DNA of 64,000 nt from JALONH01 sp046329235. Lineage in GTDB: Bacteria > Bacteroidota > Bacteroidia > Cytophagales > Cytophagaceae. Below, in pieces: positions 58,566-64,000 of the stretch. Where the stretch lies: assembly GCA_046329235.1 (NCBI GenBank), contig JAXLVA010000001.1, positions 2,294,001-2,358,000 on the forward strand, given 5' to 3'. Every line of letters begins with the position of its first letter. Positions within the stretch are counted from its first letter, which is position 1. Position numbers and translations under genes: made by a program. The notes below the pieces were generated by a model, which saw only the letters and a list, made by a program, of their open reading frames with translations, was not told the origin of the DNA and did no database searches.

Positions 58566-59467
58566 CTATTTTTTCTCCTCTGTTAGTATTCTATTCATAT
58601 GATGAATCACTTCATCCATTTCAATACAAGAAGCAAGAAGCTTGTCCATTATTTCAATTTGAACAGTCGGATCATGTTCTTTTTTAATAACAAAGTTAAT
58701 CCCATAATGCGAGCTAAAGGAGCTCTTAAATCATGGGAATTCATGTGAGTATACTTTTGAAATTTATGTAATTGTTCATTCACTCGTTCTGTTCTTTCTT
58801 TTACAATTAATTCCAAATTATTATTCAAACGTTTCAATTGATTATTGGCACGATCCAGTTCAGTTGTTCTATCCTTCACTGATTTCTCCAAAAAATCGTT
58901 GATGTGTTTTAACCTATAGCTAATTAATAACTGTACTGCATAAAGTGCCGTTACCAATAAAGTAGTAGCGACTTCATATTTAGTTGCAACAGCTAAATTT
59001 TTATAATTAAGCAAAAAACTAGGATTCGTATTTAACCCAAACCATTCATACGTTAACACAAACATTGGAATGATTATGATATAATAATATACTAGCACTA
59101 CAGCTATCCAAAAGACAGCCATCACCCAACTTGTATGAATTTTTTCTAACGCACAATGAAATGCATAATAAGCAAAAAAAGCGGGTGCAATATGCATCAC
59201 AACCGTAGGCCAATAGGGCAAATCACTAACTAAATGTACTGCTGATAATAAAACAATAATGATAGAATATAATGGATTACGCAGGTAAAACACTCCAATG
59301 ATGATAGGAATTTCTCGTAAATCTGTATAGGCAGTACCATAATCCAAAACAGCAAAATAGATATGGCCGAAAACCGCTGCTAAAATTCCAAAAGCGGTTG
59401 CAATAATGATATTATAATATTTACTCTTACTAAACTCTCCTGCTAGAGTCTGGATTCTGTCCGTCAT
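58566..59467 (-). pseudogene. Sensor histidine-kinase-like protein with a -1 frameshift at A AAA AAG
   Basis: The zero frame (59467 to 58649, 272 residues) has six membrane spans (about 20-195), a coiled coil (about 197-240) and an H-box HMNSHDLRAPLARIMGL, then ends quickly in LLLKKNMIRLFKLK. The -1 frame continues with a typical DHp second helix (EHDPTVQIEIMDKLLASC...DEVIHHMNRIL) to TAG at 58566-58568. The break is exactly at A AAA AAG (58679-58685), the dnaX slip heptamer in the right phase, so a 300-residue -1 product is possible. It can equally be a lost A in a run, by mutation or error. Either product lacks the ATP-binding domain. Start: ATG 59467 (TTG 59479 also open). Confidence 0.65.
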
Positions 59468-59551
59468 AGATTCGTTCAAGTGGTATACTTGATTCCTATT
59501 GTTAAAAGCTATTGATTTCTACCCCTAAATAGAATATCAATAATTGAATTT

Positions 59552-59593
59552 ATAAAAAAAAAGGCATAGTACCACTAAGGGCACTACACCTTT
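59552..59593 (-). terminator. Terminator of the M6 metalloprotease gene
   Basis: AAAGGCATAGTACC (59560-59573) pairs with GGCACTACACCTTT (59580-59593) with three G-T pairs. On the minus strand it is followed by nine T. Confidence 0.82.
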
Positions 59594-59651
59594 CAGTTAT
59601 ATGTAATATTTAAATCAATATTACACTAACCGGCTACTACTCAAATTTGAA

Positions 59652-62600
59652 CTACTTAGTTACTAATACTTTGTTCATCTCTACAGTACCATCACTGTGT
59701 GTGAGCATAATTAAATACCAACCTTGATGCGCCTCTGAAAAGTCTAAATCAATCCGACCATTGCTTTTATCCATAGGTGTGTATTTTTCAGAACCATCTA
59801 TATATAATACACGAACAGATGTGTTTATCAAATCTTTAGCAGAGGTAATTATCACTTTATCCATTGTTGGATTAGGTCCCATGGAAGTTTCTTCTTGTGT
59901 TAGGATAGGATTAGGAGCAGCGTTCATACTGACCGGACACAGAGATATATTTTTCATATAACTCACTACCATAATTGGGGGTTGTGCACTCCAGTTTAAT
60001 TTAACCACCGGCATAAATCGACCGGTAACACTTGCAGTAAAACGAATCCTTTTATTGGTAAAACTCGAAGTAGAAATATTTCCACCTCCACTCACAAGCG
60101 ACTGAACCAATACCGGTGCATCCCTAATAAGGATGAAGCTAACCCAACTTCAATATTGCTTAAACGAAAAGCTGCATCGTCTTTGACATCTAAAACAAAT
60201 TCATATGTTTTACCGGCTTGAACCTCGAGCGGTTGATTGGTAGCTGCCAACCAAAGGTGTGTTCTACCCCACTGACGATGCTGCACACGATAGCTTGCGT
60301 CTGACGCATTGTATGTGATTTGTGATCCATTATTCTGATCCGACCAATCATTCCTTACCGCCCATGTAACTCCACTGCCTTGTATTGCAGTACAACTACT
60401 GATTACTTCCTTACAATCCGGAATACCATTATTATTGGCATCTGTTGTGACCTTACCGGTAGTTCCTCCTACGCAGATACCACAAGCGTCTACATACGCT
60501 GTTCCATTAGGGGTGCCATTACAATCATTTACGATTACTTTTTCCTGTGCACTCCAATAATTTAAATTCATCAGCGAGCCCGCCGGACCTTGGAATTCCA
60601 AACGCAACAATTGCACTCCACTTGTTAATGAGATATCTTTCGACACTGTTGTCCAGGTTTGCCAACCCCCTGTTCCACTTACCGAAATTGTAGCAAGTAC
60701 AGTTGAGCCTTTCTTAACTAAAATAGTACCCCCGGAAGTAGCACTCGCAACCCTGAACTGTGCGGTGTATGTAGCATTACGCTGAACATTCACCCAGAAA
60801 TCTACCCAGTCTCCATTTTCAATCCAACCTACATTTTGTCCACCACCGGCATCCGTCGTTGCTTGAGTTTGAATTCCAAACTGAGAAGTAAATGATTCTG
60901 CTTCAATTTTGCCCGGGATAGCTGAAACTGCGATTGAGGTGCCATACCATTCTATTTCATTTACATTACAATGGCTAATTGGTGGACCTATGTAACGAAC
61001 ATACTGATATACACCGGATACATTAACATTTGATACACATACCCAATTTTGAGAAGCAGGTGTAGCAGTAATCGTATGAAGGTCTACCACATTAGATGAA
61101 AAGTCGGGCGTACTTGATGCTTGAAACTTTCCTTGCACCATTCGAGCTTCAAAACCTGTTCTTGGAAAATACTTAACAGATGTTATTTGACAAGGTTTAC
61201 CTAAGTCATAGCCTACCCACTGATTATCACCTACAGGCGCATCAAAGAAGGTAGACGTATTTCCATCCAATGCTTTTTCTTTAGTATCTCCTAAGTTGCT
61301 CCATGAACCACTTGATCCTATCACTGTACCTGTTAACTTGGTTCCTGATATTTGACAGCCCCCTTTAAAACTAAAACTGATCGTGTTACCTATGACTGAA
61401 ACATTCGTAATCCCTAAACCTGGTTCAAAGCCTGCCCGCTGACCATTGGTCATAAAGGTGGAAGGATTCGAATAATCATCTAATCGCGTTCGATTATATG
61501 TTGCCGAGAATCCTGCTTGCGACAAATTACCATCGACAGTTAATGAACCTCCAGGTCGATAGACATACATTTCATCCGGTGCATCACCGGGATTACCTGA
61601 CCTACCCGGATTGACACGATAAACAACTAACCCTTCACCCGGTAAAGCTTTTTCATACAAGCCTTCTTTCTTTCTATACTCCAATAACAAGAACTCTCCT
61701 TCTGTTGAATTTGGAATCATAATTTTATAACAAGAAAAAGGATTTCTAGATACAGGATCTAATGTATATGTACCAGCAGAATTGATAACAGGAATATTGT
61801 CAAACCACCCACCAAATTTCATCTTATGATATGTATTCATGTGTTGAGGAACAGCCCAATCTCCACCGGACATTACATCCCAACCGCCTGTAGGAGTAAT
61901 TACTGGATTTGTGTATCGATATAAATCAGGCGCGCCAAATGTATGAAACAGCTCATGCGATAAAACACCGGGGCCGGAACCATTTTCAAACGTTAAGTTA
62001 TAATCCCAAACACGTTTCCCTTGAATAGAAACATTTTTAGTATACAACACCCAACGGTGAGGCCACAACAATTCACCCCAACCATCCGGATCTCCTTGAA
62101 TAATAAATACTACATTGTCGATATTCCCATCGTTATTAGCATCCGTTAACAAAGAAGCCGGCACTTGGTTTTTCACAGCATTAACAGCATCCACTAATAA
62201 AGAATGTTCACGATCGGTAGAACTTGTACCACCTGCCCCATATCCATCAGGAGTATTTTTTTGATAATATGTTCTAGGTCGATAGTGGTTATAAGTTACT
62301 ACTGTGGATGAAGTTTGATTCGGATAGAAATAAGTTTTAATATCAATTTTGTTTTGAGAGACTTCTTTATAAAAACCACGAACAGAAGTTTGGGTTAACG
62401 AATTAAAACTATTTTCAAAATAAGATAAAGGTCGAGTAAAGGTAGGTTGATTACTTAAACGAATAAAAATAACCAACTCATTCATTTGACTACCAAAGTT
62501 AGGCGCCGCTTCCACACCTGCGTATTGATAACCTCCGGTCAACACATCTTCATGTGAAGCTTTATATTCTCTGACTTTAGCTTCATAGGCCGCACTTGAG

Positions 62601-62908
62601 ATATTTATCCCCGGCATTAATCCTACAAAAGAAGGATTCGTTTCTCCAACTTTATATCCGGAAGGAATCACCTCTTGGGTTGCGTTTAATTTAGCATACT
62701 CAAAGTAACCAGTCGCTTCATTTTTGATAATGGTAAAATTCAGTGAATCATGATACCAGTTATGAATTTCATTTCCGGTAACAAATACAGCTAATACCTT
62801 TCCATCAGGCTGAGTGATCGTTACAGGTAGTGCTTTGTAATAAGAGGCATAACTATACCCTGATACCAGAAATAGTAGAAGCCAAAAGTTTCGTAAACAT
62901 GTTTTCAT
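59652..62908 (-). pseudogene. Secreted M6-family metalloprotease with discoidin and CBM6 domains and T9SS tail; frame broken near 60125
   Basis: The main frame (62908-60092, 938 residues): signal peptide (about 1-22), M6 peptidase domain (about 100-500) with the zinc motif VLSHELFHTFGAPDLY, an F5/8 type C-like domain (about 540-690), a CBM6 domain (about 700-825) and a Cys-rich linker (DACGICVGGTTG). It ends out of frame. A second frame from about 60148 to 59652 carries on, giving ASSLIRDAPVLVQSL and a T9SS type A sorting tail (MGPNPTMDKVIIT, ending VLVTK). One base lost between 60092 and 60151 would restore a 1085-residue protein. No slip site is seen. It probably degrades extracellular protein or polysaccharide-bound substrates. 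Confidence 0.82.
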
Positions 62909-62942
62909 CGGAGTTAAAGTTTAGGTTCAACAATGGTTAGCA

Positions 62943-64000
62943 TTATTGTTTAATGAAAGGCTGGGCAAAAAAATCTGTATCATTAAACAGTTTTAACAAA
63001 TACATACCGGAAGGTATGTCAGGAGAAAATTCATGAGCAGTGAAATTATTTTCTTTATACAATAACATTCCATCTATCGTATACAATTCAATATTTATAT
63101 ATTCAGCAGCGTAGGTTAATTGAATTTTATTTTGAAATGGATTAGGATAAGCAAACACTTTTTGTTCCGCCAACTGAATTGCTTTGATTTCACTCCAAGA
63201 GAACTTACCATCATTGTCCACTTGTTTTAGTTTATAATATACATGACTTGATATTTCCAGATCAACATCCTTCCATTGATACGATTGAATTGAACTCGTT
63301 GAATTATTTGCCGAAACAAATCCAACTGAATCATATGAAATTCCATCGCTTGAACGATAGATTTCAAACCCTTTATTATTGAATTCATTTGAGGTTAGCC
63401 ATTGCAACAAAACAGTTGAAGGCTTTAACAAATGCGCATCAAACGAAATCCAATCAACGGGCATGGTAGCCGAGCAATCCGTTATTTTAAAATTATCAAA
63501 TGCTACTTGAGTATTAAAACCTCTATAGCCTGCCTTACCGGATAAAATCGGATTGTCATCTGTGTATTGAAAAAGTGGAATAATAAGATTTTCTAAATAA
63601 ACAGAAATTAAATTTCCCTTTGCTACAACTTTCAACGTATACCAACGTCCTGCTTGAAGAGATTGATTTTGAAAATGCAACTCTGACCAATTGTAATTTT
63701 GTTTTCCTAATTGAACACCACCGGGTTGAACACCTACATAATAACCTTGATAAAAATCAGTACCTAATCGAGAATCATTATTAGCTAATCCATTCGCCGG
63801 ATTTTGTACTCTAAATATAAGACCTGCATTTCCAGTAGAAGGACATTGTATAGAAGTTTCAACACAGTAATCCATCCAACCCGCATTACCGATAGCACGT
63901 TTACCCCAACCGGACAAAACTGCTTGATTATTTTGTACCGACCAATTTCCATCGCTGTAGTTCCAAGCTCCGCTAAACGAATTATTAAATGCTTCATTTA
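62943..64000 (-). CDS. Secreted LamG-like/DUF1080-type protein with T9SS tail (N-terminus cut by window edge)
   Basis: At least 351 residues; the start is beyond base 64000, because the frame is open to the edge (NEAFNNSFSGAWNYSDGNW). A concanavalin-like beta-sandwich (about first 185 residues: GLIFRVQNPANG, YYVGVQPGGVQLGKQN, RWYTLKVVAKGNLISVYLEN) is followed by a fibronectin-like stretch (VLLQWLTSNEFNNKGFEIYRSSD) and a T9SS type A sorting domain (FAYPNPFQNKIQLTY, PSGMYLLKLF). It is probably a glycan-binding or glycan-cleaving enzyme. Its stop is 34 nt upstream of the metalloprotease start on the same strand. Confidence 0.85.
   Translation of the reverse strand, partial: NEAFNNSFSGAWNYSDGNWSVQNNQAVLSGWGKRAIGNAGWMDYCVETSIQCPSTGNAGLIFRVQNPANGLANNDSRLGTDFYQGYYVGVQPGGVQLGKQNYNWSELHFQNQSLQAGRWYTLKVVAKGNLISVYLENLIIPLFQYTDDNPILSGKAGYRGFNTQVAFDNFKITDCSATMPVDWISFDAHLLKPSTVLLQWLTSNEFNNKGFEIYRSSDGISYDSVGFVSANNSTSSIQSYQWKDVDLEISSHVYYKLKQVDNDGKFSWSEIKAIQLAEQKVFAYPNPFQNKIQLTYAAEYINIELYTIDGMLLYKENNFTAHEFSPDIPSGMYLLKLFNDTDFFAQPFIKQ

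Noticed and set aside
60092..60151. Programmed frameshift in the M6 metalloprotease
   Set aside because: No slippery heptamer in phase; single-base loss by mutation or error is simpler.

Overview
The window is ordinary chromosome of a Bacteroidota bacterium, most likely a member of the Chitinophagia/Sphingobacteriia side of the phylum (the class is an inference). Evidence: a PorE-type TPR/propeller/OmpA lipoprotein; secreted proteins with type IX secretion (T9SS) C-terminal tails; a fused SecDF; a SecA of about 1100 residues without the C-terminal zinc motif; several clear Bacteroidota promoters (TTG, 17-21 nt, TAnnTTTG); and no Shine-Dalgarno logic at starts. GC is moderate to low. No prophage, insertion sequence, CRISPR array or rRNA was seen. 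One tRNA (Phe, GAA) is present.

Layout. 1-12.4 kb: mutS (cut by the left edge), a TrmH-like methyltransferase, a DUF1802 protein, a thiol-disulfide protein, a large AsmA-like protein, metX under a SAM riboswitch, YicC and asd. 12.4-21.5 kb: a secreted lamin-tail protein, then a forward run of a DksA-like protein with a histone-H1-like tail, scpB, a pseudouridine synthase with a long repetitive head and a TPR protein; then a GT35 glucan phosphorylase homologue and two small proteins. 21.5-36 kb (reverse): a polytopic protein, DUF1569, a small barrel-like protein, an M20 amidohydrolase, a SPOR lipoprotein, secA, dapF, purM, porE and a membrane-bound Fe-S oxidoreductase pair. 36-41 kb: tRNA-Phe, a GT2, the rpsP-rimM-trmD-rplS ribosomal operon, rdgB and udk. 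41-47.4 kb: a small exported protein, secDF, and a three-gene ABC transporter operon. 47.4-52.5 kb: a DoxX protein, an apparent one-gene insertion between 86-bp repeats of the aspS 3' end, aspS itself, a secreted protein and tadA. 52.5-64 kb: superoxide dismutase, two GT4 glycosyltransferases, class I fumarase, a Tat-signal pirin, a sensor kinase remnant with a frameshift, and two T9SS cargo proteins (an M6 metalloprotease, frameshifted, and a LamG-like protein cut by the right edge).

The most unusual element is at 47.9-49.3 kb. A single AT-rich gene encoding an orphan McrC-like PD-(D/E)XK nuclease sits between two 86-bp direct repeats (83/86 identical) that carry the last six codons, stop codon and terminator of aspS. 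It looks like a minimal mobile defence cassette that enters by duplicating the aspS tail and borrows the aspS terminator. No integrase is present. Other points of note: a dnaX-type A AAA AAG slip site exactly where a histidine-kinase reading frame breaks, a glucan phosphorylase homologue that lacks the PLP lysine, two promoters sharing an identical 12-nt upstream box, and an L19 leader hairpin.
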